Part shown: positions 26,154-35,130 of the stretch, one piece after another
How positions within the stretch are numbered: the first letter of the stretch is position 1
How the letters are laid out: every line of letters starts with the position of its first letter
Source of the DNA: Thiotrichaceae bacterium UBA973
GTDB lineage: Bacteria; Pseudomonadota; Gammaproteobacteria; Eutrophobiales; Eutrophobiaceae
Assembly: GCA_002292815.1 (NCBI GenBank)
Contig: DBBX01000002.1
Location: 1 to 40,076, forward strand
Direction of reading: 5' to 3'
Length of the DNA stretch: 40,076 bases
Program-made: the position numbers and the translations under genes
Notes under the pieces: generated by a model
Told to the model about the DNA's origin: nothing
Databases searched by the model: none
Seen by the model: only the letters and a program-made list of their open reading frames with translations

Positions 26154-26393
26154 CTATTTCTGTTGTTCCCATTCATCCGGGCTATATGTCTGCATGGATA
26201 AAGCATGGATGTCCGTACCCATTTTATCGCCCAGTGTCTTGTAAACCATCTGGTGTTGTTGAACCATGTTTTTTCCAGAAAATGATTCACTGATAATACG
26301 CGCCTGAAAATGCGTACCATCATCACCTTCTACAATGATATCGGCATCTGGCAATCCCGCTTCGATAAGTTGTTTAATAATTTGAGGATTCAT
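26154..26393 (-). CDS. ibaG: BolA-family protein IbaG (YrbA)
   Basis: Small BolA-like protein, 79 residues, thought to work with monothiol glutaredoxins in Fe-S cluster handling and linked to acid stress and envelope homeostasis. The family pattern is present: a G-D-G-T-H-F segment near residues 24-29 and the helix with FSGKNMVQQHQMVYKTL, then IHALSMQTYSP at the end. Its place between the mla genes and murA is the normal one for ibaG; mlaB, which usually precedes it, is missing here. Confidence 0.93.
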   Translation of the reverse strand: MNPQIIKQLIEAGLPDADIIVEGDDGTHFQARIISESFSGKNMVQQHQMVYKTLGDKMGTDIHALSMQTYSPDEWEQQK

Positions 26394-26444
26394 AAAGTTT
26401 TCGATTATTGATTAAAATAGATGAAAATTCGATTCTATAAAGCA

Positions 26445-26469
26445 AGCAACCGGGCATTACCCGGTTGCT
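26445..26469 (-). terminator. Hairpin downstream of mlaC
   Basis: A perfect 10-base stem, AGCAACCGGG (26445-26454) against CCCGGTTGCT (26460-26469), with loop CATTA. On the minus strand it begins about 25 bases after the mlaC stop and is followed by TTGCTTTAT, a modest T-rich run. It is probably a Rho-independent terminator that partly separates mlaC from ibaG-murA. Confidence 0.65.
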
Positions 26470-26493
26470 CTAAAAACTAGTCTATGGTGTTAT

Positions 26494-27117
26494 TTATTTT
26501 GAAAGACTACTAGCTAACCTTTCATTCTTCACAGTGAGTTCGTTGAGAAGAGAGTCAAACCCGTGTTTCTTTATTTGCGTTGAAAATGATCCTCGGTAAG
26601 TCGAGACTAAACTGACTCCATCAACAGAGACATCAACCACTTTCCATGCATTATCCTTTTGATGCATGCGGTAGGCAACCGGGAAAGGTTGCGCGCCATC
26701 ACTTGTCATCTCCGTCTTGACCAAAGCAAGCTTGTTTTTTGGATTGATCTCAGCTGGAAAATATTTAATTTCCTGTCCAGAATACTCAAGCAATGCGCGG
26801 GCATAAGTACGGACTAATAATGTTTGAAACTGCGCAATAAAATCGCTGCGTTGTGTCTCACTAGCGCTCTTCCAATTTTTGCCGAGCACCCATTTTGACA
26901 TGCTGGTGAAATCATAATGGGGTATGACAAGTTCATCCACCACATCATAAATCATTGATGGATTAGCATCTAATTCAGAACGCTGTGCTTTAATGCGTTC
27001 GATAACAGCATCTGCGGTTTGTTTAACGACTGCATCAGGGGTTTCCATTGCTGCCTGAGCAACGCCGGCGACCATGCATAGCATCAAAATCAACGAATTT
27101 ACGACTCTGATTTTCAT
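26494..27117 (-). CDS. mlaC: MlaC-family periplasmic phospholipid-binding protein
   Basis: Periplasmic lipid shuttle of the Ttg2D/MlaC family (207 residues). Signal peptide ends in VAQA-AME (about residue 22). Family segments: DELVIPHYDFTSMSKWVLGKNW (split: VIPHYDFTSMSKWVLG), FQTLLVRTYARAL, and WKVVDVSVDGVSLVSTYRGSF near the C-terminus. MlaC normally carries phospholipid between MlaA at the outer membrane and the MlaFEDB ABC complex. Here mlaFED are not upstream; an RND exporter is. The HpnM proteins of hopanoid loci are relatives that also pair with an RND exporter. GAGG lies seven bases before the ATG. Confidence 0.92.
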   Translation of the reverse strand: MKIRVVNSLILMLCMVAGVAQAAMETPDAVVKQTADAVIERIKAQRSELDANPSMIYDVVDELVIPHYDFTSMSKWVLGKNWKSASETQRSDFIAQFQTLLVRTYARALLEYSGQEIKYFPAEINPKNKLALVKTEMTSDGAQPFPVAYRMHQKDNAWKVVDVSVDGVSLVSTYRGSFSTQIKKHGFDSLLNELTVKNERLASSLSK

Positions 27118-27253
27118 TGTAATACCTCTAAAAGTTTATAATTAATCGACCCATTATCGGGCTTAATAGTTCAAACAACCTGTTTTTTATCTGCGATTCA
27201 GCAGTAGTTATTATTAGTCTTTGGTCATCCGAAGGCGGATATTGTAATAACAA

Positions 27254-27283
27254 TATATATCGATAGATAGTACTTATTATCAA
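27254..27283 (-). promoter_or_regulatory. Candidate promoter for mlaC
   Basis: On the minus strand, TTGATA (27278-27283) and TATATA (27254-27259) are 18 bases apart, a fair sigma-70-type pair. It lies in the 260-base gap between the RND exporter and mlaC, leaving a leader of about 130 bases. The gap otherwise holds only a small ATCCG/CGGAT hairpin near 27230. Confidence 0.4.
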
Positions 27284-27377
27284 TGAATATTTTTATGCCT
27301 TTATCACTAGATCAAAGCTCAAAAAAATGTTGCCTAACTTTACAAATTACCCTTAAACTACTGTTTATATTTGTATT

Positions 27378-29849
27378 TTAATCAAATGGCTTAAATATTA
27401 ATATTAATTTTGGCAATAGTGTCAAGCATGCGAACAATGCAATAAACATAGCCAATGCCGTCAATAGGCCAAAATAGATCGTCGGTATAAAGTTTGAAAG
27501 TACCAATATAGAGAATCCAATAATAATAGTAATCGCTGTATAAAAAACGGCCTTGCCTATGTTCGCATGACAATAATGCATCGTTTTGACGTAATCACCT
27601 GTCTTGGGCAGCTCTTCACGGAATCGATAGATGTAATGAATACTGTTATCAACCGCAATACCTATCGTGATAGCAGCTATGGTTATTGTCATCATATCTA
27701 GTGGAATTCTGAGTAATCCCATTAAGCCCAGAATAATCGCAGCAGCAAGTATATTGGGGATGATACCAATTATAGCAAGCGTCACAGAGCGAAACAGGAT
27801 AACCAGCATTAGGGCAATGCCCGCCATCACAACACCCAAAGTCAATATTTGCGACTTAAATAAACTCTGTAGCATATTATTGTAGAGAACCAGGATGCCT
27901 GTGATTTGCACTTTATCCTCAGCAAGACCGATCTTTTCAACCAAGTCGGTCTTAATCTGCTCTAATAATTCCTTACGTCTTAAATCCTTTAGTGAATCCA
28001 GTATGCGAATACTGATCCGTGCTTCATTAGTCTCTTCAGAGACATAAGGCGTAATCATGCTTTCCTTGATCTCATCCGGCATATTTTTACTAACAATGGC
28101 TAGTTCAAACGCATCAAACTCACCCTCATTAATTTCTTCGCCTACACGAATAATCGATGCCAGTGACAGGACTTTACCAATCGCCGGAAAAGTCTCCAGA
28201 TGATCATGTACTTGTTTGATCGTGTCTATTCGTTCTGGTGTAAACCATACTTCATCCTGTCCATCGGAAAATGCACCAAACATGGCATCAAAGTCTTCAA
28301 ATTCATCCTCGTCTGAAGAGCTGTCTTCTTCCGGCGCATTTTCAAGATTAATAATAATATCCATGGGCGTGGTTCCACCCATCTTTTCATCGATTAAACG
28401 AAGTCCCTTATAGATTTCAGTACTATCGCTAAAATAGTTGATAAAACTATTTTCCACTTCAAGGCGAGTAATACCATAGGTACTAACGGCAGCAAGAATA
28501 ACGGTAATTATTAATATTTTATTGCCGTGTATTTCCGTCATGCTGGCAAGCTTGGAAGTAAACTGAAATTCGTCTTTTGAACCCAGTTTCTCTGTTCCCT
28601 TTGCTAACATGCCTAATATAGATGGAAATAAAATAAATGATGTCAGGAAAGTGACACTTAAGCCTATCGTCATCATCCAGCCAAAATCTATAATGGGTTT
28701 AATACCACTAACTACTAATGAGCTAAATGCCATAATCGTAGTTAGTGCGGTATACAGGCAAGGCCAAACCATCTTGCTCGCCATGGATAATACAAGCTCA
28801 TGCTGTGATAATTCTGGATAATCATTATACAATTGTCGATAACGAACGATAAGATGTACGTTCATTGACATGGTGATGATCAACATCAACGAAATAAAAT
28901 TTGATGATATGACGGTGACATGCCAACCCACCAGACTAAGCAAACCAATCATTAGTAATCCAGCATAAAAACAACTTAGCAATGGCAACATTACCCATCG
29001 CAGTTTACGAAAGATGATTGACAGCATACCGACAAGAAATAAAAACACGCCGACACCAAAGACAATCAAATCATTTTTGATATAAGTGATCATGTCATCA
29101 GTTATCATGGTGACGCCACCCATATGCAGCGTGCCATATTGTTGATATTTTGAAATTATTTCTCTTACATCAATAATATTGTCGTGATTAACTTTATCGA
29201 TAACATTTTTTTGAACTGTATATTCAATGAGGATTTCATCCAGTCGCGTTTGCTCTGTTTCATTAAGACCTTCAGCATTAGCTTTTATCAAGAGCTGGTT
29301 ACGTTCACGTTGCAGATCACGAAACTCGGGATTGTCTTTCAAATTAACTTGAATAGCCGTTGTTTGACCGTCTTCACTAATTATTAATTCTCTATAGATA
29401 GGGCTATTAAGTAATTCTTGTTTAACCTTTTCGATATCAAGACCACCGCCTTCTATAGTACGAACATTATCAGCCACATCAGATAATGTACCCTCTACCT
29501 GTTTAACTAATGGCACATCTACTAAACTGATTACTGACTCAACCGGCTCCAATGTTCGGAATTCATCCCGAATTTTTGTAATGGCATCCAATGACGATTG
29601 AGAAAAAAGATCTTCGCTGGGTGAAAAGGTAACAAACAAGAAATCCTTGGTTGCATAGCGCTCCAATGTCTCCCGAAATAACTTTAAATCTTTATCATCT
29701 TCTAACAATAAGGAGTCGGCTGAGGCATCAAGTTTGAAGTCTTTTGTTTGCATGGCAAAAAAACCAAGCAATATAGCCATCAACAAGCAAACCAACACGG
29801 GTTGTCTTAATACAAAAGATGAATAGATCGATTTAATTAGAGTAATCAT
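27378..29849 (-). CDS. MMPL/RND-superfamily exporter
   Basis: Inner-membrane proton-driven exporter of the MMPL/HpnN-like branch of the RND superfamily, 823 residues. Layout: one N-terminal helix (about 15-33), a large periplasmic loop (about 34-245), five helices (about 247-420), another helix (about 442-460), a second large loop (about 465-675) and five C-terminal helices. The repeat is internal and symmetric. ITIGIAVDNSIHYIYRFREE in the second half matches the charged helix motif of the family. No MFP or TolC partner is encoded nearby. The neighbour is mlaC, 260 bases downstream, which suggests lipid transport. No clear Shine-Dalgarno precedes the ATG. Confidence 0.88.
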   Translation of the reverse strand: MITLIKSIYSSFVLRQPVLVCLLMAILLGFFAMQTKDFKLDASADSLLLEDDKDLKLFRETLERYATKDFLFVTFSPSEDLFSQSSLDAITKIRDEFRTLEPVESVISLVDVPLVKQVEGTLSDVADNVRTIEGGGLDIEKVKQELLNSPIYRELIISEDGQTTAIQVNLKDNPEFRDLQRERNQLLIKANAEGLNETEQTRLDEILIEYTVQKNVIDKVNHDNIIDVREIISKYQQYGTLHMGGVTMITDDMITYIKNDLIVFGVGVFLFLVGMLSIIFRKLRWVMLPLLSCFYAGLLMIGLLSLVGWHVTVISSNFISLMLIITMSMNVHLIVRYRQLYNDYPELSQHELVLSMASKMVWPCLYTALTTIMAFSSLVVSGIKPIIDFGWMMTIGLSVTFLTSFILFPSILGMLAKGTEKLGSKDEFQFTSKLASMTEIHGNKILIITVILAAVSTYGITRLEVENSFINYFSDSTEIYKGLRLIDEKMGGTTPMDIIINLENAPEEDSSSDEDEFEDFDAMFGAFSDGQDEVWFTPERIDTIKQVHDHLETFPAIGKVLSLASIIRVGEEINEGEFDAFELAIVSKNMPDEIKESMITPYVSEETNEARISIRILDSLKDLRRKELLEQIKTDLVEKIGLAEDKVQITGILVLYNNMLQSLFKSQILTLGVVMAGIALMLVILFRSVTLAIIGIIPNILAAAIILGLMGLLRIPLDMMTITIAAITIGIAVDNSIHYIYRFREELPKTGDYVKTMHYCHANIGKAVFYTAITIIIGFSILVLSNFIPTIYFGLLTALAMFIALFACLTLLPKLILIFKPFD

Positions 29850-29940
29850 GTGGGTAGCGTTTATTTTTGTTTTTGGATAAATAAATGTTGAACTTAACCT
29901 GGAGACTGTCCCTTAGTCAGATCAACTTATAATTTTATAA

Positions 29941-30324
29941 TTAGAAATCTTCCAGTAACTCTATCTTATAACCATCCGGATCTTCGACAAAAGCAATAAC
30001 CGTATCTCCACCTTGCATAGGCCCCGCCTCTCTAACGACATTACCACCCAATTCTTTTATCTTGTCGCATGTTTTATAAACATCATCAACACCGATAGCA
30101 ATATGTCCGTATGCATTACCCAGGTCATATGATTCTGTTCCCCAGTTATGGGTTAATTCCAGGACCGTAGTTTCAGTTTCATCGCCGTAACCAAGATAGG
30201 CTAGTGAGAATTCAAATTCCGGGTAGTCATGCTTGCGCAATAGTTTCATTCCAAGTACCTCTTGATAAAACTGCAAAGACTTTTCAAGATCCCCGATTCT
30301 CAACATTGTGTGCAACATGCGCAT
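29941..30324 (-). CDS. gloA: Lactoylglutathione lyase (glyoxalase I)
   Basis: Metal-dependent enzyme that converts the methylglyoxal-glutathione hemithioacetal to S-lactoylglutathione. All four metal ligands are visible in the expected places: His5 (MLHTML), Glu56 (VLELTH), His74 (YGHIAIG) and Glu122 (KIELLE). Residues 103-118 read MQGGDTVIAFVEDPDG, as in E. coli GloA. The frame starts at a TTG at 30330, but the ATG at 30322-30324 is the better start: GGAGG lies seven bases before it, and MRMLHTMLR matches the family N-terminus (127 residues). Confidence 0.97.
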   Translation of the reverse strand: MRMLHTMLRIGDLEKSLQFYQEVLGMKLLRKHDYPEFEFSLAYLGYGDETETTVLELTHNWGTESYDLGNAYGHIAIGVDDVYKTCDKIKELGGNVVREAGPMQGGDTVIAFVEDPDGYKIELLEDF

Positions 30325-30344
30325 ATTCAAACCTCCCCTTGTCC

Positions 30345-30947
30345 TTAATCTAAAGGCAATATAATACTGCCATCAATAATTTTTTGTATTGTTTCTGCAA
30401 ATAAAACATGTTCGACCTCTAAAACCTTCGCTGCCAGTGACTCTGATGACTCATCAGGCACAATAGATACAGTTTGCTGTGCCAAAATTGCGCCTTCATC
30501 GTATTCTCCATCCACTAAATGGATGGTTGCGCCACTCTCTTTCTCACCAGCGTCTAGAACAGCACGATGTACATTAATACCAAACATCCCCTTTCCTCCA
30601 AATTTTGGTAACAAGGACGGGTGAATATTAATGATCCTGCCTCGATAACTCGATAACACTGCAGGGCCAATCTTTTTCATAAACCCGGCCAGCAAGACAA
30701 GATCAATATTATGCTCATTTAGAGCATCATTCATCGCCTTATCTAGCGCCTCAGGGTCAGGATAGCTATTTGAACCAATATGAGCCGTTTTAATATTTTT
30801 TTCTTGTGCGGAAACCAGCGCTAATGAATCCTTATTATTACTGATCACAAGTTCAACACTGGCGGATAAGTCGCCCCGCTCGCAGGCATCCACTATCGCC
30901 ATCATATTGCTACCACGCCCGGAGACTAAAATGCCAATTTTCTTCAT
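30345..30947 (-). CDS. purN: Phosphoribosylglycinamide formyltransferase PurN
   Basis: Third step of purine synthesis: formylates GAR using 10-formyl-tetrahydrofolate. Motifs: ILVSGRGSNM at the N-terminus (phosphate loop), LAGFMKKIG, the catalytic NIHPSLLPKF (Asn and His, about 107-116) and VDGEYDEG with the catalytic Asp (about 145). Length of 200 is normal. It usually pairs with purM; here its ATG overlaps the pdxB stop by four bases (ATGA) and purM is absent from the window. Confidence 0.96.
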   Translation of the reverse strand: MKKIGILVSGRGSNMMAIVDACERGDLSASVELVISNNKDSLALVSAQEKNIKTAHIGSNSYPDPEALDKAMNDALNEHNIDLVLLAGFMKKIGPAVLSSYRGRIINIHPSLLPKFGGKGMFGINVHRAVLDAGEKESGATIHLVDGEYDEGAILAQQTVSIVPDESSESLAAKVLEVEHVLFAETIQKIIDGSIILPLD

Positions 30948-32092
30948 GCTAGCCCTGTTTTGAATCCCAATTCTAACAGGCGTTGTTGCATTTCATTATT
31001 CAATTTTTTTATATTAATTTGCCTGTTTGTAAACTCACGTCTTATTGGATAGTTCTTTCTTAAACTGTCGAAATAAATCGCACCATCCCCGCTCGGCATA
31101 CTTATCAGTTCTCTAAGCGCAATGGCATCACTTCTTACATCATATGTCTGCATCACTGCTAATTGAACCGCAGTCTCATCATTATACTCAAGAGTATCTA
31201 TCACCGCCGTTTCGGACGTTAAGACCTCGGCAATAGCCGACATGCTATTGGTCTCTGTTTGCAATGCCTGAGCAAGTACTTTAGTTGCCTTGAGTTTGCC
31301 ATCATAACTATATCCTGCGATATGCGGTGTTCCGATAAAAGTCTGTTGTAATAAGCTGATACTGATTTCTGGCTCATTGCACCATACATCGAAGATCAAT
31401 GTAGACTCTGGATTAGTTTCTTTAAATGATAATAAGGCGGATTCATCAACCACTTCTCCGCGCGATGTATTAATCAGAATCGCATCAGATTTTAATCCAT
31501 CTAGAAATGATTTATCGACTAACTTACTAGTTGGGTATTTACCATCTGTTGTTAGCGGTACGTGCACTGTAATAATGTCTGCTTCCAAAATCCGTTCGAG
31601 TCCGACATAAGATTCTGTTGATCCTTGTTCAGCTAATGGAGGGTCGTTTAACAAGCATGTCACACCTAGCGATTCCAAAAAACGTTTCACCCTTGAGCCC
31701 ACCTGCCCACAACCAATGATGCCCACAGTTTTTTTAGTTAAATCGAAATTATTATATTCAGCCGTTGCGAACAAACTACTCAAGACATATTCGGCAACGG
31801 AACGAGCATTACTACCCGGGGCATGGGCAAAACTGATATTCGATTTTTTCAGATAGTCGGTATCAATATGGTCAATGCCACTTGTGGCAGAACCGACAAA
31901 ACCAACCTTGGAATTCTTTAAAAGAGACTCATCAACCCGTGTCACCGATCTTACTAATAATACATCGGCGTTCTTGACGGTAGCTTGTTCGATAGAACGA
32001 CCATCCACTAGTTCGACCATTCCAAAATGGGAGAAAGTCTCCTCAGCAAGGAGTATTTGTCGATCAGCAACAATGGATAGTAGTTGAGACAC
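30944..32092 (-). CDS. pdxB: Erythronate-4-phosphate dehydrogenase PdxB
   Basis: NAD-dependent 2-hydroxyacid dehydrogenase family enzyme, second step of the DXP-dependent pyridoxal phosphate pathway. N-terminal segment LLVRSVTRVDESLL, nucleotide-binding GCGQVGSRVKRFLESLG (about 123-139), catalytic Arg in NTSRGEVVDE, Glu in CNEPEI and His in GTPHIAGYS. The C-terminal dimerisation domain is present, so the protein is full length (382). The start is GTG at 32090-32092, because a TAA lies two codons upstream in frame and no ATG is near. It begins only about ten bases after palindromic repeat copy 3. Confidence 0.95.
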   Translation of the reverse strand: MSQLLSIVADRQILLAEETFSHFGMVELVDGRSIEQATVKNADVLLVRSVTRVDESLLKNSKVGFVGSATSGIDHIDTDYLKKSNISFAHAPGSNARSVAEYVLSSLFATAEYNNFDLTKKTVGIIGCGQVGSRVKRFLESLGVTCLLNDPPLAEQGSTESYVGLERILEADIITVHVPLTTDGKYPTSKLVDKSFLDGLKSDAILINTSRGEVVDESALLSFKETNPESTLIFDVWCNEPEISISLLQQTFIGTPHIAGYSYDGKLKATKVLAQALQTETNSMSAIAEVLTSETAVIDTLEYNDETAVQLAVMQTYDVRSDAIALRELISMPSGDGAIYFDSLRKNYPIRREFTNRQINIKKLNNEMQQRLLELGFKTGLA

Positions 32093-32101
32093 TATTTAGA
32101 T

Positions 32102-32243
32102 AAATAGCTTTTCACGGATAGAGATTTTGTTTTCAGGCGAGGCGAAAATGCGCGCAGAATCTGAGTTTATATTTAATAAATGAAGATTCGAGCACATTTT
32201 TAACGACGCATGAGGACAAAAGATCATTCGTGAGAGGCTGTTT
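32102..32243 (+). repeat. Palindromic intergenic repeat, copy 3 (GAGCAC family)
   Basis: Imperfect palindrome of 142 bases filling the secF-pdxB gap. Outer arms AAATAGC (32102-32108) and GCTGTTT (32237-32243), then TCACG/CGTGA, TTTTGT/ACAAAA, TCA/TGA and AAAATG/CATTTT pairs. Centre hairpin TTTAT/ATAAA (32166-32170, 32176-32180). The core GATTCGAGCAC (32185-32195) is identical to copy 2. The right arm overlaps the secF stop codon, and the left end is ten bases from the pdxB GTG start. Confidence 0.75.
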
Positions 32244-33177
32244 AGGGCATGGTATCCAGGTCGGCGCCTTCCTTCTGCACTGGCATCAAGTCTTCTCTGG
32301 TGATACCTAAAGCAAGGGTAACCGGACTGGCAACAAAGATAGACGAATAGGTTCCGATTAATACACCAATAATCAGAGCAGTCGCAAAGCTATGAATTAT
32401 TTCACCACCAAAGATGAACAACGCGGCTAATACTAATAATGTTGTTAATGAAGTCACTAAAGTTCTGCTCAACGTCTGGTTTAGCGAAACGTTAAATATC
32501 TCTACAGATGTTGCCTCGCGAACTTTATGAAAATTTTCACGGACACGATCGAAAACAACAATAGTATCGTTCAAGGAATAACCAATGACAGCGAGTATTG
32601 CCGCGAGTACAGTTAAATCAAAATCAAAATGTGTAATTGAAAATATACCCAATGTAATCAACACATCATGCACAAGTGCTGCAATTGCACCGACAGCAAA
32701 GCGTCGCTGAAAACGTAGTGCGACATAGATAAAGATACCCATCAAGGCATAGATCATGGCTAAGCCACCATCGTCTTTTAACTCCTCACCAACCTGGGGA
32801 CCAACAAACTCAATTCGACGCATTTCTATGTTTGCACCTGCACCCTCAAGTAAACTCAGTATTTTATTACTGATATCAGCGTTGTTTAAACCTTCGCTCG
32901 GTGGAATTCTTATTAAGACATCGTTTGCAGAACCGAAATACTGAATAATGGCATCCTTAAATTCTGAATTACTTAAGGAAGTTCGAATAGTATCTAAATT
33001 AACAGATTCTGAATAACCAACCTCAATCAATGTACCTCCGGTAAAATCAATTCCAAAGGTTAAACCTTCCAAAGACATTGAAATAATAGACATAATGATC
33101 AGCAAGCTAGAAACTACTAAGCCAATCTTCCGCTTACTCATAAAGTCAAAATTAAACCGTGTTTTTTGCATTTCCAT
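32242..33177 (-). CDS. secF: Protein translocase subunit SecF
   Basis: RND-type partner of SecD that uses the proton gradient to help SecYEG export. Six transmembrane helices: the first near residues 17-35 (IGLVVSSLLIIMSIISMSL), then FGIDFTGGTLIEVGYS (conserved DFTGG), a short periplasmic loop, and five helices beginning near residue 135 with LAAILAVIGYSLNDTIVVFDRVREN (split: VIGYSLNDTIVVFDRVREN). Length of 311 residues is typical. It follows secD by 50 bases. Confidence 0.98.
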   Translation of the reverse strand: MEMQKTRFNFDFMSKRKIGLVVSSLLIIMSIISMSLEGLTFGIDFTGGTLIEVGYSESVNLDTIRTSLSNSEFKDAIIQYFGSANDVLIRIPPSEGLNNADISNKILSLLEGAGANIEMRRIEFVGPQVGEELKDDGGLAMIYALMGIFIYVALRFQRRFAVGAIAALVHDVLITLGIFSITHFDFDLTVLAAILAVIGYSLNDTIVVFDRVRENFHKVREATSVEIFNVSLNQTLSRTLVTSLTTLLVLAALFIFGGEIIHSFATALIIGVLIGTYSSIFVASPVTLALGITREDLMPVQKEGADLDTMP

Positions 33178-33227
33178 GATAACTTTCTCTACGTGATACG
33201 TTCTGATTCTGGTTATATATTTTTGTT

Positions 33228-35087
33228 TTATATTTTCAACTTATCGAGGCGACGTCCGCCATAGATTAAATTGACTAAGCCGCGCGTTACCATGATGGCC
33301 GTGAACATTGACGACAAAATCCCCAATGACAATGTGACAGCGAAGCCTTTAATCGGACCGGTACCAAAGCTGAATAAAACTAATGCCGCAATCAAGGTAG
33401 TAATATTAGCATCGGCGATTGTTGAGAATGCTTTTTCATACCCAGAGTGAATACTGGCTTGAGGCGAATTACCGTTACGAATCTCTTCCCGGATTCGTTC
33501 AAAGATCAACACATTCGCATCAACTGCCATACCAACCGTCAAGACAATCCCGGCAATACCCGGTAATGTCAGTGTGGCCTGCAGTAATGATAACAAGGCA
33601 ACAATCAAGACCAAGTTTAAAGCAAGCGCGACATTGGCGATAAGACCAAACACCTTGTAATAAACAGCCATAAACACAAGCACCAGTGCAAACCCTATTA
33701 GTACTGAATTAAAGCCTTTATCGATATTATCCTGTCCCAGGCTTGGGCCGACGGTACGTTCTTCTATAATGTAAATTGGTGCTGCCAATGCGCCGGCGCG
33801 GAGTAATAATGCAAGTGTTCTTGCTTCTTTTGTTGATTCAAGACCGGTAATTTGAAAACGTTTTCCGAGTTGCTCCCGGATGACTGCTGCATTAATGACT
33901 TCTTCTATTATTTCTTTCTTTTCAACAAGCTCGCCATTTTCTTCAACGACCTCTACCTTGTTTTCTATGAAAACAACCGCGAGTCGTTTACCCACATTGT
34001 CGCGCGTCGCGGCGCTCATTCGTTTTGCACCCTTACCATCAAGGGTAATGGTCACATTGGGTTGTCCACTTAAACCATCGATACCTGATGCCGCATCAAT
34101 AATTGAATCACCGGTGAGCATTACCTGTTTTTCCAACAGGATAGGCTGTCCACCACGTTGATAATAAAGTTTTGAACCTGCTGGGACACGGCCATCCACA
34201 GCATCTTGCGCAGCATGATCTTCATCGACCATTCTGAACTCAAGCGTAGCGGTAGCGCCTAAAATGTTCTTTGCTTTTGCCGTGTCTTGCACACCGGGAA
34301 GCTGTACTACGACCCGACTAAGACCTTGTTGTTGAATAACCGGTTCTGCAACACCCAATTCATTTACACGTTTCCTGAGTGTTGTAATATTTTGTTGTAA
34401 GGCCAGCTTTTGCGTTTCGAGTACGACTTGTTCTTTTAACTTGGCAAGCAGTTGCGATTCATCACTACCTGCTTCCAGAAGTGTGACATCAAGCTCCTGA
34501 AATTCATCCTCGATTAGTGTCTGTCCACTATTGCGTTGATCATCATCTTTAAAACGAATCAATAAACCACCTTCTTTGCTGCGTGTGATTGTTTTATAGC
34601 GAACTTTGTTTTCTCGTAATATGCTACGCAAATCGGACATATATCGATCTTCCGCCTTGGAAACGGCCGCTTCCATATCGACTTGCATTAAGAAATGAAC
34701 ACCGCCGCGTAGATCAAGACCCAGAAACATGGGTTCAGCGCCAAACTTGGCTAGCCAATCAGGTGTTGCAGCGGCTAAGTTGAGCGCAACCGAGTAGTTT
34801 CTGCCTAATGATTTTTCTACGACAGTCTTCGCTTTCAGTTGTGTCTCTGTATCGTTAAATCGAATCGTCAGGTTTTCCAGGCCTACCTTCATTGATTTAA
34901 ACGCTATCCCTGCTTCTTCTAGCGCGGTGCTAACCTGAAATTCAGTTAATTCACTGACCTCAGATGCGCCAGAGGCAGAAATTTGCAGAGACGGATCTTT
35001 GTCATATAAGTTTGGTAGTGCAAACAAGACTCCCAAACCAACCAATAAAATAATAAAACTGTATTTCCAGGGAGAATAGCGATTCAT
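33228..35087 (-). CDS. secD: Protein translocase subunit SecD
   Basis: Large partner of SecF. N-terminal helix (SFIILLVGLGVLFALPNLY), conserved LGLDLRGGVHFLMQVD (about 121-136), the periplasmic P1 domain (about 140-440) and five C-terminal helices with AGIVLTVGMAVDANVLIFERIREE (split: VGMAVDANVLIFERIREE, about 530-547), the conserved cytoplasmic-side motif. Length of 619 matches E. coli SecD (615). It lies between yajC and secF as usual. Confidence 0.98.
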   Translation of the reverse strand: MNRYSPWKYSFIILLVGLGVLFALPNLYDKDPSLQISASGASEVSELTEFQVSTALEEAGIAFKSMKVGLENLTIRFNDTETQLKAKTVVEKSLGRNYSVALNLAAATPDWLAKFGAEPMFLGLDLRGGVHFLMQVDMEAAVSKAEDRYMSDLRSILRENKVRYKTITRSKEGGLLIRFKDDDQRNSGQTLIEDEFQELDVTLLEAGSDESQLLAKLKEQVVLETQKLALQQNITTLRKRVNELGVAEPVIQQQGLSRVVVQLPGVQDTAKAKNILGATATLEFRMVDEDHAAQDAVDGRVPAGSKLYYQRGGQPILLEKQVMLTGDSIIDAASGIDGLSGQPNVTITLDGKGAKRMSAATRDNVGKRLAVVFIENKVEVVEENGELVEKKEIIEEVINAAVIREQLGKRFQITGLESTKEARTLALLLRAGALAAPIYIIEERTVGPSLGQDNIDKGFNSVLIGFALVLVFMAVYYKVFGLIANVALALNLVLIVALLSLLQATLTLPGIAGIVLTVGMAVDANVLIFERIREEIRNGNSPQASIHSGYEKAFSTIADANITTLIAALVLFSFGTGPIKGFAVTLSLGILSSMFTAIMVTRGLVNLIYGGRRLDKLKI

Positions 35088-35130
35088 GACAGTAGCCTAC
35101 TTAAAAGTAATGTATTTTTAATAATTCAAC

